This document shows positions 1 through 8,277 of a stretch of 64,000 nucleotides of DNA, piece after piece; within the stretch, counting starts at the first letter, position 1; each line of letters opens with the position of its first letter. The stretch spans positions 1 through 64,000 of the forward strand of contig NZ_BONQ01000168.1 in the NCBI RefSeq assembly GCF_016862795.1, in the 5' to 3' direction. The stretch comes from Dactylosporangium siamense. Its GTDB lineage: Bacteria; Actinomycetota; Actinomycetes; Mycobacteriales; Micromonosporaceae. Under the pieces are notes generated by a model, which saw nothing but the letters and a program-made list of their open reading frames with translations, had not been told where the DNA came from and made no database searches. The position numbers and the translations under genes are program-made.

Positions 1-43
1 GAAACTCCTGAACGATGTCACCCAAGTCGTCGCTCACTGCCAC
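1..43 (-). CDS. 5' end of a truncated minus-strand gene, function unknown
   Basis: Reading leftward from a GTG at 43 (or a second in-frame GTG at 37) gives 14 or 12 codons, VAVSDDLGDIVQEF, before the window edge. A purine-rich AAGGGGAG lies just upstream of these starts and would suit the start at 37. The fragment is too short to recognise. It could equally be chance, so this is only a probable gene start. Confidence 0.35.
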   Translation of the reverse strand, partial: MAVSDDLGDIVQEF

Positions 44-52
44 GCTCCCCTT

Positions 53-79
53 CTCCGACGGCCCAATCGACCGTCGGAG
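53..79 (-). terminator. Hairpin downstream of the zinc-ribbon protein gene
   Basis: A perfect 9-bp inverted repeat CTCCGACGG / CCGTCGGAG (53-61 and 71-79) with a 9-nt loop lies 55 bp past the stop of the leftward gene ending at 134. There is no long T tract, as is common in actinomycetes. Terminator role is inferred from position. Confidence 0.45.
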
Positions 80-133
80 GGGGAACCTGAGCAAACAGCG
101 GCCACCCGGCGAGAGCGGCCCGGTCCGGCCGGG

Positions 134-880
134 TTACTGGCGGGCGCTGGTGCGTTTGAGGTCGATGTTCAGGCCCGCGCTCGTGAGGTTCATCGCGACG
201 TTGCCGCAGTTGAGCTTCCGCGGCGGGAGGTTCCGCGCCGAGAGGTTGCGGGTGTAGACGTGCCCGTTGTCGTTGTACAGCAGCTCCGTGCCCTGGGCCC
301 GCGGGTTGCTGTAGATGATCTCGCCGTTCTCGACCCGGTAGGTGTAGCTGATGAATCCGGTGAAGAGGAACTCGTATCGGGAGGATCCCTTGGTGCCGGC
401 CAGGCGGAGGCCGTTGTCGTAGTCGAAGAAGGCCACGCCGTCGTAGCTGTACCGCTGGAACGTGCCGCCGCCGTGGACCGTGACGACGGTGCCGTCGGGG
501 GTCGTGAGGTCCTCGTCGTGCCGTTCCTCGAGCCACACGCCGACGATGCAGGGGTCCCCCGACGGCGACGGACTGGCGCCCGGGCTCGTGCTGTCGCTCG
601 GGCTGGGACCCACGCTCGGGCCGACGGTCGTCTCCGGCGTGCCGGCCGTCGTCACGGGAGCGGCCGTCGGCGCCGCCACGGTGTCGTCGGAGCCGTCGCC
701 GCTGGTGGCCGCGTAGACGATGACGGCGGCGATCATCAGGACCGCCACCACGGCGAAGGCGATGCCGGGAATCAGCAGCGGGTTACGCTGGACCGGAGGG
801 GGCGCCCCGATCCGAAGGCCGCACCGCAGGCACAGTCCCTGCGCGTCGACGCCGGTCGCACCGCATCTCGGACACCGCAT
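134..880 (-). CDS. Zinc-ribbon, single-pass membrane protein with extracytoplasmic domain
   Basis: A 248-residue protein. The first 20 residues carry two CxxC knuckles (C3/C6 and C17/C20), typical of a small cytoplasmic zinc ribbon. One hydrophobic segment follows at about residues 36-58, then a Pro/Ser/Thr-rich linker (about 65-108) and a roughly 140-residue globular C-terminal part that I do not recognise and that should lie outside the cell. The longer upstream reading frame is rejected because the zinc ribbon starts exactly at this ATG; a GTG two codons upstream is the only close alternative. The layout resembles actinobacterial membrane sensors or anchors. Function unknown. Confidence 0.75.
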   Translation of the reverse strand: MRCPRCGATGVDAQGLCLRCGLRIGAPPPVQRNPLLIPGIAFAVVAVLMIAAVIVYAATSGDGSDDTVAAPTAAPVTTAGTPETTVGPSVGPSPSDSTSPGASPSPSGDPCIVGVWLEERHDEDLTTPDGTVVTVHGGGTFQRYSYDGVAFFDYDNGLRLAGTKGSSRYEFLFTGFISYTYRVENGEIIYSNPRAQGTELLYNDNGHVYTRNLSARNLPPRKLNCGNVAMNLTSAGLNIDLKRTSARQ

Positions 881-1019
881 GCGGACACGGTACAGTGCGA
901 CCCCAAGCCACGACACTCCACAGTGGAGTGAGACCCGGTGCGGTAGCATTCGGCTCAGGTGCGCCGGGAAGTCTGGTCGGCAGGACAGGATGAGTCTGCC
1001 CGCTGGAAGGAAACCCGGG

Positions 1020-2219
1020 ATGGCACGTGGCACCGCACGCCGGCTCGACATGCTGCTGGAGTTCCTCCGCCTGGAGACGACCGGTGGCCGGCTGCTCATC
1101 CTCGCGACCGGGGTCGCCCTGCTGTGGGCCAACCTGCCCGGCGGCACCTACGAGCAGTTCTGGTCCCTGCGCCTGCCGTCCTCGGCGGTCCTCGACGCGC
1201 TGCACCTGGACCTGACCCTCGCGGGCTGGGTCACCGACGGACTGCTGACCGTCTTCTTCTTCGTCGCCGGCCTGGAGGTCAAGCGGGAGCTGACGGTCGG
1301 TGAGCTCGCCGGCTGGCGGGTCGCGGCCCTGCCGGTCGTGGCGGCGCTCGGCGGCATGATGGTGCCGGCGGTCGTCGCGATCGCGGTGTCGGGCGGCGCG
1401 GCCGCGCACGGCGGGGCGTGGGCGATCCCGGTCGCCACCGACATCGCGTTCGCGCTGGGGGTCCTGGCCCTCGCGGGCTCGACGCTGCCGTCCGGGGTGC
1501 GGGTGCTCCTGCTGTCCCTCGCCGTCATCGACGACCTCGGTGCGATCGCGCTCGTCGGGGTGTTGTTCGCGCACGACGTGCGGCTCTGGTGGCTGGCCGG
1601 CGGTCTGCTGCTGTGCCTGGGGTACGGGCTGCTGCACCGCCTGCGCTGGACGCCCGCGTGGCTCGTCGTGCCGGTCGCGGTCGGTGCGTGGGTGTGCGTG
1701 CAGGGCGGCGGCGTCCACGCCACCGTGACGGGCATCGTGCTGGGGTTGCTGACGCCGGTCCGGACCCGCGGCGGCGAGGACGAGTCCGCCTGCGACCGGC
1801 TCCTGCACCGGCTACATCCGTTGTCCGCCGGTGTGGTGGTGCCGATCTTCGCGCTCGCCGCCGCCGGAATCCCCCTCGCCGCGGCCGCCGACGCGATCGG
1901 CGACCCGATCGCGCGGGGGGCCGCGGCCGGGCTGCTGCTGGGCAAACCGGTCGGCATCCTGCTCGGCGCGTGGCTGGCGGTGCGGATCCGGCTCGGCGCG
2001 CTGCCGCCCGAGGTCGGCTGGGGTGACGTGCTCCCGGTGGCGATGCTCGGCGGGGTCGGCTACACGGTGAGCCTGCTGATCGCCCGCCTGTCGGTGCCCG
2101 GCGAGGCCGCCGACGCCGCGGCTGCCGCCGTGCTGGCCGCTTCGGTCGTCGCGGCGGTGCTGGCGACGATCCTGGTCCGGCGGCGGGGCAACGCCCGCGA
2201 CAAGCTCCGGAAATGGTGA
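1020..2219 (+). CDS. nhaA: Na+/H+ antiporter NhaA
   Basis: A 399-residue polytopic protein of normal NhaA length, exchanging cytoplasmic Na+ (or Li+) for protons. The family signature VIDDLGAI contains the ion-binding aspartate pair D171/D172, equivalent to E. coli D163/D164. ATDIAF carries D141, equivalent to D133, and FFFVAGLEVKREL (about residues 79-91) is also diagnostic. ATG at 1020 has AAGGAAA seven bases upstream; an ATG at 990 is in frame but begins before the family N-terminus. It is divergent from the zinc-ribbon gene and followed by a hairpin that starts at its stop codon, so it is probably monocistronic. Confidence 0.95.
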   Translation: MARGTARRLDMLLEFLRLETTGGRLLILATGVALLWANLPGGTYEQFWSLRLPSSAVLDALHLDLTLAGWVTDGLLTVFFFVAGLEVKRELTVGELAGWRVAALPVVAALGGMMVPAVVAIAVSGGAAAHGGAWAIPVATDIAFALGVLALAGSTLPSGVRVLLLSLAVIDDLGAIALVGVLFAHDVRLWWLAGGLLLCLGYGLLHRLRWTPAWLVVPVAVGAWVCVQGGGVHATVTGIVLGLLTPVRTRGGEDESACDRLLHRLHPLSAGVVVPIFALAAAGIPLAAAADAIGDPIARGAAAGLLLGKPVGILLGAWLAVRIRLGALPPEVGWGDVLPVAMLGGVGYTVSLLIARLSVPGEAADAAAAAVLAASVVAAVLATILVRRRGNARDKLRKW

Positions 2220-2251
2220 GACCGGCATCCACGGGGGAAGACGCCGGTCTC
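2218..2251 (+). terminator. Intrinsic-type terminator of nhaA
   Basis: A perfect 9-bp inverted repeat GAGACCGGC / GCCGGTCTC (2218-2226 and 2243-2251) with a 16-nt loop, overlapping the nhaA TGA stop codon and followed by GTTG. Position directly at the gene end supports a terminator. Confidence 0.6.
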
Positions 2252-2357
2252 GTTGAAAACGATAAGGCTCGACGGGACTTTGCGCCAGCCGTGCGCCGAG
2301 GCAATCCACCGGAACCGGTTACGGATCTTCGGGCGTGACAGGGGGCGGTATCGTGTC

Positions 2358-2375
2358 GGTCCGTTGATCCGGACC
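2358..2375 (+). promoter_or_regulatory. Inverted repeat upstream of the antiporter start
   Basis: GGTCCG-TTGATC-CGGACC, a perfect 6-bp arm repeat, abuts the ribosome binding site (TTTGGAG, 2376-2382) of the CaCA antiporter gene. It could be an operator or an RNA hairpin that limits access to the ribosome site. No regulator can be named. Confidence 0.3.
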
Positions 2376-2386
2376 TTTGGAGACTG

Positions 2387-3346
2387 ATGTCGACGCTGCT
2401 CGTCGTCGGGCTCGGCCTGGTCGGGCTGGTGCTGCTGACCCTGGGCGCCGACCAGGTGGTGGTGGGTGCGAGCCGCCTCGCGACGCTGCTGCGGGTCGCG
2501 CCGGTCATCGTCGGCGTCGTCGTGATCGGGCTGGGCACCAGCGCCCCGGAGTTCGTGGTGTCCGGCACCGCGGCGGTCCGCGACAACGCGGGCCTGGCGC
2601 TGGGCAACCTCGTCGGCTCCAACATCCTCAACGTGACCCTGGTCCTCGGGGTGGTCGCGGTCGTGTCCCCGGTGATGGTGCGCTCGTCCGTGCCGGTCCG
2701 GGAGGCGCCGCTGATGGCGGCGGCGGTCGCGGTGTTCGGCGCGTTCGCACTGGTCGGGCTGAAGTTCGCGGCCGGGGTGCTGCTGGCGGTGCTCAGCGTC
2801 GGGACGCTCGCGCTGCTGGTGCGGCTGTCCCGGGTCCAGGACGGCGACCCGCTGCCGGACGAGGTCGCCGCGTTCGTGTCGCAGCGGCCGCGCCGCTGGT
2901 GGGTCGAGGCGCTGCGGACCGTCGTGGGGCTCGCCGCGACCCTCGGCGGGGCGCAGCTGCTGGTCGACAACGCGGTCACGCTCGCGCACCGGTGGAACGT
3001 CAGCGACCAGGTCATCGGCTACACCCTGGTCGCGTTCGGCACGTCGCTGCCGGAGCTGATGACGTCGGTCCAGGCGCAGCGGCGCGGCGAGGGCGACCTG
3101 CTGGTCGGCAACCTGTTGGGCAGCAACATCTTCAACAGCCTGATCGGCGGTGCGGTCGTCGGTCTCGCCGCGGGCAGCTCGACGATCGCGCCGTTCGGCT
3201 TCGCCGCGGTCACCGCGATGGTGTTCGCCGCGGTCCTGGCCTGGTTGCTGCTGTGGCGGGGCAGCAGGATCACCCGGCCGGAGGCTTGCGTCCTGCTGGC
3301 CGCCTACGTGTGCGTCCTGCCCCTGCTGATCTCCGCCAACCCGTGA
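2387..3346 (+). CDS. Ca2+/Na+ (CaCA family, YrbG-like) antiporter
   Basis: A 319-residue membrane protein with the two inverted alpha repeats of the CaCA exchanger superfamily. Repeat one has GLGTSAPEF and GNLVGSNILN (about residues 47-80). Repeat two has AFGTSLPEL and GNLLGSNIFN (about residues 217-252). The glutamates in the GTSxPE motifs are the cation ligands in characterised members. Around ten hydrophobic segments are visible, and the size is that of bacterial YrbG-type exchangers. Substrate preference between Ca2+ and other divalent cations cannot be read from sequence. It follows nhaA but a terminator separates the two, so they need not be co-transcribed. Confidence 0.9.
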   Translation: MSTLLVVGLGLVGLVLLTLGADQVVVGASRLATLLRVAPVIVGVVVIGLGTSAPEFVVSGTAAVRDNAGLALGNLVGSNILNVTLVLGVVAVVSPVMVRSSVPVREAPLMAAAVAVFGAFALVGLKFAAGVLLAVLSVGTLALLVRLSRVQDGDPLPDEVAAFVSQRPRRWWVEALRTVVGLAATLGGAQLLVDNAVTLAHRWNVSDQVIGYTLVAFGTSLPELMTSVQAQRRGEGDLLVGNLLGSNIFNSLIGGAVVGLAAGSSTIAPFGFAAVTAMVFAAVLAWLLLWRGSRITRPEACVLLAAYVCVLPLLISANP

Positions 3347-3380
3347 GTTTCCGGTTCCGCTGACTGGGTACGCGACCTCA

Positions 3381-3746
3381 ATGGGCGACGCGATGGTCCG
3401 GACACACCGCTCCGGAGATGTACTTGTGGTGGAAGTGTTGGGCCCGCTGGAAGCGGCCACGGTCGGTGCGCTTCGGTCGGTGGTGCTCGACACCATCGAC
3501 GTCCAGCGTCCGGCGGTCCTCACCGTCGACCTGCGGCGGGTCCCGTTCATGGATTCGATCGGCATCGGCACCCTGGTCGCGATCAACAACAAGACCCGGG
3601 ACGTCGGCGGCCGCATGGAGGTGCGCAGCCCGTCACCGTTCGTGCACCGGCTGCTGCAGGTGACCGGGCTGACGGAGCTGTTCGGGCTGCCGGACCTCCC
3701 GATCGACGCGCCCGTCTCGGGCGCCGGCGCGATCCTGCCCTTGTAG
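3381..3746 (+). CDS. STAS-domain anti-sigma-factor antagonist
   Basis: A 121-residue single STAS domain of SpoIIAA/RsbV type. The phosphorylation loop reads FMDSIGIGTL, with the serine that partner anti-sigma kinases phosphorylate in this family. The protein normally binds an RsbW/SpoIIAB-like kinase and so frees a sigma factor; no such kinase gene is adjacent, so the partner is encoded elsewhere. The start may be ATG 3381 or the in-frame ATG 3393; neither has a strong ribosome site. The gene converges on the next one with three bases between the two ends. Confidence 0.85.
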   Translation: MGDAMVRTHRSGDVLVVEVLGPLEAATVGALRSVVLDTIDVQRPAVLTVDLRRVPFMDSIGIGTLVAINNKTRDVGGRMEVRSPSPFVHRLLQVTGLTELFGLPDLPIDAPVSGAGAILPL

Positions 3747-3749
3747 GTG

Positions 3750-4529
3750 TCAGTACCGGTCGACGACGACGCCGGACACTCCGGCGGTGTTGTCGATCTC
3801 GAACCGGTCGTTCGCGGTGGTGTCCCCGCTCGTGAACGACGCCCCACCGGCCACCCCGTCGTGGCGGGTGCCGTCGAGGGTCACGCTGCCGGCGCCGCCG
3901 CCGGCGACGACCCGGACCGGCCGGCCCTGCGGCAGATGGATCCGGAAGGTGCTGGCGCCGCCGCTCATCCGCACCGGGACCGTCCCCTTCGCGGCGGGAA
4001 GGCTGAGCTCGATGGCGGAGACGCCCCCGATGTACTCCACACCGCCGATCTCGCGCAGGCCGCGCAGGTCGGCGGTGTTGCTCGTGGCACCGGCGGTGAA
4101 CCGGACGGTCCAGCGCACGTCGCGGTTGAGCTCGACGGCGACGACGCCCTTGTCGGCCGCGCCGTTGCCGGTGTCGTTGAGCTGGACGCCGACCCGGCCG
4201 CCGAGGTCGGCGACGCTGGGGACCATGCGGCCGCCGTCGGGGGTGCGCACCCGATACAGCACGTCGCCCAGGTCCGCGGCGGTCACGGTGACCGCGGTGA
4301 CGCCGCTGAGCAGGTCCAGCGTCGCCTCGTCGCGACCGGCCACGGCCGCGGTCACGGTGTGTGACGCCCGGTCTCCGTCCTTGTGCCCGGCGCGCCACAC
4401 GGCGACGGTGACCGCCGCCAGCACGAGGACGGCGAGCAGGATCATGCCGCCGATGAAGAGCACGGTGCGTGGGGGCGGCCCGGCGGCGTGTGCGGGGGCC
4501 GTGGCGCGCGGGCGAGCGGTGGTCACCAT
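3750..4529 (-). CDS. Membrane-anchored protein with a beta-rich extracytoplasmic domain
   Basis: A 259-residue protein with a Pro/Ala-rich cytoplasmic tip, one transmembrane segment at about residues 24-46, and an outside domain of about 210 residues rich in V, G, T, S and D in short alternating stretches. This is the pattern of a beta-helix or of DUF4097-like adhesin repeats. No catalytic motif is visible. It is the only gene between the STAS gene and the hairpin at 4601. Function unknown; a surface or stress-related role would be a guess. Confidence 0.65.
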   Translation of the reverse strand: MVTTARPRATAPAHAAGPPPRTVLFIGGMILLAVLVLAAVTVAVWRAGHKDGDRASHTVTAAVAGRDEATLDLLSGVTAVTVTAADLGDVLYRVRTPDGGRMVPSVADLGGRVGVQLNDTGNGAADKGVVAVELNRDVRWTVRFTAGATSNTADLRGLREIGGVEYIGGVSAIELSLPAAKGTVPVRMSGGASTFRIHLPQGRPVRVVAGGGAGSVTLDGTRHDGVAGGASFTSGDTTANDRFEIDNTAGVSGVVVDRY

Positions 4530-4600
4530 GTCGATGTGGTCTCCGCGCGCTCATGCATCGAAACGCGTCTCGGCCTGACCGGCCGCCCGGGATTCAAGAC

Positions 4601-4634
4601 CGGGGCCGCCGCCACGGGGGAAGCGGCGGCCCCG
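4601..4634 (-). terminator. Strong GC hairpin after the eIF2B-like gene
   Basis: Perfect 12-bp inverted repeat CGGGGCCGCCGC / GCGGCGGCCCCG (4601-4612 and 4623-4634) with a 10-nt loop. It lies downstream of the leftward gene ending at 4780 and upstream of the one starting at 4529, so it most likely separates the two transcripts. Confidence 0.6.
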
Positions 4635-4779
4635 GCGTCCTTGGATGCAACGCAATGTACTCCCAACGTGAGCCACTGCACAGCCCCCAATCCGTGCCGT
4701 CTTACCAGTGTCGGAGAACCGTCCAATGTAGAACGTCCAGCCGACGTAACCACACAGATTCACACACGTTCGGTGGGCC

Positions 4780-5439
4780 TCAGCTGAGCGCGGCCGCGCG
4801 ACGGCCGACCTCGGCCGGGGTCAGCAGCTCGCCGTCGAGGACGACGGCCCAGAAGGCGGTGAGGGGGATCCGCTCGAACAGTGGCGAGCCGAGCCCGTCG
4901 AACACCCGCTCCGGCACCAGCTTCAACGACGTGGTGACCACGACCGTGGGGATGCCCTGCGCGAGCTTGAGGGTGCCCTTGATGTTGAGCACCCGGGTGG
5001 GGCTGATCGCGTCGGCCCCGGCCAGCCCCGTCACGGGCAGGAGCCCCTCGGTGCCGGGCGCGTCGACGGTGCCGGTGGGCAGCTGCGCTGCGACGGCCTT
5101 CACCAGCGCGCTGCTGGGCGCGGTGCGGGCCCAGCCGCCGCGCTGGTGCAGCAGGCGGGTCGCGGTGGCGACGCTCGCCTCGACGTCGCGGTCGAGCTGC
5201 TCCCGGATCGCGCGCAGGGCAGGGCCCGGGTCATCGGCGTTGGCCGCACGGGCGATGTGCCACATCGAGGCGTACCCCGGCAGCAGCCCCGGCAACGGCG
5301 CCACCACCTGGCGCAGCGTGACGGGATCGTGCACGAATTCCGCCAGGCCGTCGAGGACCTGCCGGGCCACTCCGGTCGCTCCGGAGGTCCTGTCCTGCAC
5401 TGCCGCGGTGAGTAGCGGCGACAACGTTGGCGCGCTCAT
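4780..5439 (-). CDS. eIF2B/methylthioribose-1-P isomerase-like small protein
   Basis: A 219-residue soluble protein. The C-terminal half reads GADAISPTRVLNIKGTLKLA, then a TSLKLVPE-like segment, then VVLDGELLTPAEV. This matches the order of conserved blocks in the IF-2B fold (translation initiation factor 2B subunits, ribose-1,5-bisphosphate and methylthioribose-1-phosphate isomerases). It is much shorter than those enzymes (usually over 300 residues) and lacks their N-terminal domain, so catalysis is doubtful; a sugar-phosphate-binding or regulatory role is possible. The ATG at 5439 has GGGGAGA upstream. It follows gltA on the same strand but a hairpin lies between them. Confidence 0.5.
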   Translation of the reverse strand: MSAPTLSPLLTAAVQDRTSGATGVARQVLDGLAEFVHDPVTLRQVVAPLPGLLPGYASMWHIARAANADDPGPALRAIREQLDRDVEASVATATRLLHQRGGWARTAPSSALVKAVAAQLPTGTVDAPGTEGLLPVTGLAGADAISPTRVLNIKGTLKLAQGIPTVVVTTSLKLVPERVFDGLGSPLFERIPLTAFWAVVLDGELLTPAEVGRRAAALS

Positions 5440-5471
5440 GAAAACCGGTCTCCCCTGTCGAAAACGGACAA

Positions 5472-5511
5472 CGACCCCAGATGGACCTCATGTATGAGAC
5501 AGCCGGGGTCG
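5472..5511 (-). terminator. Nested inverted repeat downstream of citrate synthase
   Basis: Outer arms CGACCCC / GGGGTCG (5472-5478, 5505-5511) enclose an inner palindrome CTCAT-GT-ATGAG (5487-5498), nearly coaxial. It lies about 50 bp past the gltA stop and just upstream of the next gene's start, so it is either the gltA terminator or a control site for the downstream gene. Confidence 0.4.
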
Positions 5512-5560
5512 ATCTCCGTCAAGGTACAAACGAGGTAGAACCGGTTGACGCTGCGGGTCT

Positions 5561-6847
5561 TTACCGACCAGCAATCGGAGCGTAATCCCGTGCGCCGTAA
5601 CCGATATACACCTGACGCGGACGGCCGATCTTGGTCTCCGGGTCGTTGATCATCTCACGCCACTGGGCGATCCAGCCGGGCAGCCGGCCGAGCGCGAAGA
5701 GGACGGTGAACATCGTGGTCGGGAAGCCCATCGCCTTGTAGATGAGGCCCGTGTAGAAGTCGACGTTCGGGTACAGCTTGCGGGAGACGAAGTACTCGTC
5801 CGACAGCGCGATCTCCTCGAGCTGCATCGCCAGGTCCAGCAGCGGGTCGGGCTTCGCCATCCGGCCGAGCACCTCCTGCGCGGCCTTCTTCACCAGTGCC
5901 GCGCGGGGGTCGTAGTTCTTGTACACACGGTGACCGAAGCCCATGAGGCGGGTGGCGGTGTCCTTCTTGTCCTTGACCCTGCTGACGAACTTGGCGACGT
6001 CGCCGCCGTCCTCGCGGATCACCTGGAGCATCTCCAGGACCGCCTGGTTGGCACCGCCGTGCAGCGGGCCGAACAGCGCGTTGACGCCGGCGGACACCGA
6101 CGCGAACAGGTTCGCCTGGCTGGAGCCGACGAGCCGGACCGTGGACGTCGAGCAGTTCTGCTCGTGGTCCGCGTGCAGCAGCAGGAGCATGTCGAGGACC
6201 TTGACCGCGACCGGGTCGATCTCGTACGGGGTCGCCGGGACGCCGAACGTCATGCGCAGGAAGTTCTCGACGTAGCCGAGAGAGTTGTCCGGGTACAGCA
6301 TCGGCTGCCCGATCGCCTTCTTGTAGGCGTAGGACGCGATGGTCGGTACCTTCGCCATCAGCCGGATCGTGGAGATCTCGACCTGCTCCTGGTCGAACGG
6401 GTTGAGGCTGTCCTGGTAGAACGTGGACAGCGCGCTGACCGCGGAGGACAGCACCGCCATCGGGTGGGCGTCGCGCGGGAAGCCGTCGAAGAAGCGGCGC
6501 ATCTCCTCGTGCAGCAGCGTGTGGTGCTGGATGCGGGAGGTGAAGTCCTCGAGCTGGGCCGGCGTCGGCAGCTCGCCGTGGATGAGCAGGTAGGAGCTCT
6601 CCAGGAAGGTCGACCGCTCGGCGAGCTGCTCGATCGGGTAGCCCCGGTATCGCAGGATGCCGGCGTCGCCGTCGATGTACGTGATCGACGATACACAGGA
6701 GGCGGTGTTGACGAATCCGGTGTCGAGCGTGACCTGACCGGTGTCCTTGAGCAGTTTGCCGATCTCGAGACCAGCGGGCCCTTCCGTTGCCTTGCGTGCC
6801 GGCAGGTCGAGCTCGCCGTCCGGGTAGGTGATCTTGTACTCACTCAT
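5561..6847 (-). CDS. gltA: Citrate synthase (type II, hexameric-type)
   Basis: A 428-residue enzyme condensing acetyl-CoA and oxaloacetate to citrate, the entry step of the TCA cycle. The catalytic residues are visible: H263 in GPLHGGANQ, H306 in GFGHRVYK and D363 in NVDFYTG. Length and N-terminal beta-rich extension fit the type II enzymes common in actinobacteria and Gram-negatives. The ATG at 6847 begins the conserved N-terminus (MSEYKITYPDG); the 43 codons upstream are not family sequence. Transcribed alone leftward, with about 290 bp of upstream DNA shared with the divergent surface-protein gene. Confidence 0.96.
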   Translation of the reverse strand: MSEYKITYPDGELDLPARKATEGPAGLEIGKLLKDTGQVTLDTGFVNTASCVSSITYIDGDAGILRYRGYPIEQLAERSTFLESSYLLIHGELPTPAQLEDFTSRIQHHTLLHEEMRRFFDGFPRDAHPMAVLSSAVSALSTFYQDSLNPFDQEQVEISTIRLMAKVPTIASYAYKKAIGQPMLYPDNSLGYVENFLRMTFGVPATPYEIDPVAVKVLDMLLLLHADHEQNCSTSTVRLVGSSQANLFASVSAGVNALFGPLHGGANQAVLEMLQVIREDGGDVAKFVSRVKDKKDTATRLMGFGHRVYKNYDPRAALVKKAAQEVLGRMAKPDPLLDLAMQLEEIALSDEYFVSRKLYPNVDFYTGLIYKAMGFPTTMFTVLFALGRLPGWIAQWREMINDPETKIGRPRQVYIGYGARDYAPIAGR

Positions 6848-7141
6848 CAGCGTCGTTCCCGTCTCGTCCCGCAGTCCGGCTTCTGGCCGCGGCCGCCATT
6901 GCCCACGACCGGCGCTTATGGCGCCGACGCGCAGGATTTCAGACGCTCGGGCCGCGCCGCCACGCGGGGCGCTCACGTGCGATATTTCCTACTCGTTACC
7001 TCATCCTCGCACCGGAGGAAGTGCGGGACCAACCGCACCTTTCTGGAAACTCTCAAGTTTACCGGGTGACCCCAGTGTCATGTTGCCACTCCTCCGCGGA
7101 AGGTGTTCGGCGATCACCCCGGTGCGGCGGCAAATGGGAAC
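6848..7141. promoter_or_regulatory. Divergent intergenic region between gltA and the surface-protein gene
   Basis: 294 bp without a convincing gene, holding the promoters for both divergent genes. It is less GC-rich than its surroundings between about 6975 and 7075. I cannot pick unambiguous -35/-10 boxes. Confidence 0.35.
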
Positions 7142-7615
7142 ATGCGAAGAATCCTGCTGTCCGGCGCCATGCTCGCCGGTACGACGGCCGCGCTCGCCCT
7201 CCCTGGCGTGGCCGCGGCCGAGGGCGCCGGCGCGGTCACCCCCGAGACGGTCAAACCGGGCGGGCGCGTCACGTTCAGTACCGTGTGCGCCGACGGGGTG
7301 AAGTCCGCGGACGTCGCCGGGACCACGCTCGGACTGGCCGCTCGCATCCCGATGGAGGCCGGCAAGTCGCCCGGCACCTTCTCCGTCTCGGTCGACATCC
7401 CGGCGACGATCAGCGCCGGCACCTTCAACGTCAGCATCGACTGCGCGGACGGCAGCTCGTCGCTGGTCAAGCTGGTCGTGTCGCCGTCGGGCGGGATCCC
7501 GACCGGCGGCGGTTCCACCGCGCAGGGCCCGAACCGCACGCTCATGGCCGCCGGCGGAGGCCTGCTGCTGGTCGGCGCGGCCGGCGCCCTGGCGCTGCGC
7601 CGCCGGTCGGTGTGA
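7142..7615 (+). CDS. Secreted, C-terminally anchored surface protein upstream of a sortase
   Basis: A 157-residue protein with a Sec signal peptide (MRRILLSGAMLAGTTAAL..., ending near the AAA at residues 23-25). A beta-rich domain of about 100 residues contains two cysteines that could form a disulfide. A Gly/Ser/Thr linker leads to a C-terminal hydrophobic segment ending in ALRRRSV. This is the layout of a cell-wall-sorted protein, yet no LPxTG-like pentapeptide precedes the hydrophobic segment (the linker reads GGGSTAQGPNRTL). The sortase gene overlaps its stop codon, so the two are translationally coupled and probably linked in function. Exact role unknown. Confidence 0.75.
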   Translation: MRRILLSGAMLAGTTAALALPGVAAAEGAGAVTPETVKPGGRVTFSTVCADGVKSADVAGTTLGLAARIPMEAGKSPGTFSVSVDIPATISAGTFNVSIDCADGSSSLVKLVVSPSGGIPTGGGSTAQGPNRTLMAAGGGLLLVGAAGALALRRRSV

Positions 7616-8277
7616 CGCCGAGGCACCGGCCGCGGCACATGCTCGTCAGGTCCAACGGGACCTGGCGGGGCGGCACCGTGGTCGGCGTCATCACCCTGGC
7701 CGTCAGCGGTGTCTCGTTGATCGGCGCCGGCTACGGCACGCCCGCACCGCCGCCGGTCGTGGAGTCCAGCGCCTCCACCGGACTGGGTTCCGCCACGCAG
7801 GCTCCCGCCTCGCCGCCGGTCGGGCTCAGCATCGCGGCGATCTCCGTCGACGCGCCGGTCGAGCGGGTCGACGTCGACCGCGACGGCACCCTGATCCCGC
7901 CGTCGCTGCGGACGGCCTCCCAGGTCGGCTGGTATGAACGGGGGCCCACCCCCGGCGAGACCGGCAACGCCGTGCTCGTCGGCCACGTCGACACCGCCAA
8001 CAGCGGACCGGCGGTGTTCTACCTGCTCGGCCGGCTCAAACCCGGCGATCTCGTCACGGTGCGCCGCAGGGACCATTCGACGGTCACGTTCGCCGTCGAC
8101 GGCGTGCGCCTCTACCCGAAGCAGGCGTTCCCGGCCGACCTGGTCTACGGCCCCGCGGACCGGCCCCAGCTGCGGCTGGTCACCTGCGGCGGCACCTTCG
8201 ACCGGGCGACCACGACCTACTCCGGCAACACCGTGATCACCGCGACGATGGTGTCCTGGCGAGCCGCTCCAGGGTGA
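7612..8277 (+). CDS. Class F-type sortase
   Basis: A 221-residue protein: short cytoplasmic tail, transmembrane anchor (about residues 20-40), Pro/Ser/Ala linker, then the sortase beta-barrel. The catalytic histidine is H125 in LVGHVDT and the nucleophile is C192 in LVTCGGTFD. Short spacing and a TCGG motif fit actinobacterial class E/F enzymes rather than housekeeping SrtA. The GTG at 7612 overlaps the upstream stop as GTGA; an ATG at 7639 is the alternative start. Its last 41 bases overlap, on the opposite strand, the end of the flavohemoglobin-like gene. Confidence 0.85.
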   Translation: MTPRHRPRHMLVRSNGTWRGGTVVGVITLAVSGVSLIGAGYGTPAPPPVVESSASTGLGSATQAPASPPVGLSIAAISVDAPVERVDVDRDGTLIPPSLRTASQVGWYERGPTPGETGNAVLVGHVDTANSGPAVFYLLGRLKPGDLVTVRRRDHSTVTFAVDGVRLYPKQAFPADLVYGPADRPQLRLVTCGGTFDRATTTYSGNTVITATMVSWRAAPG

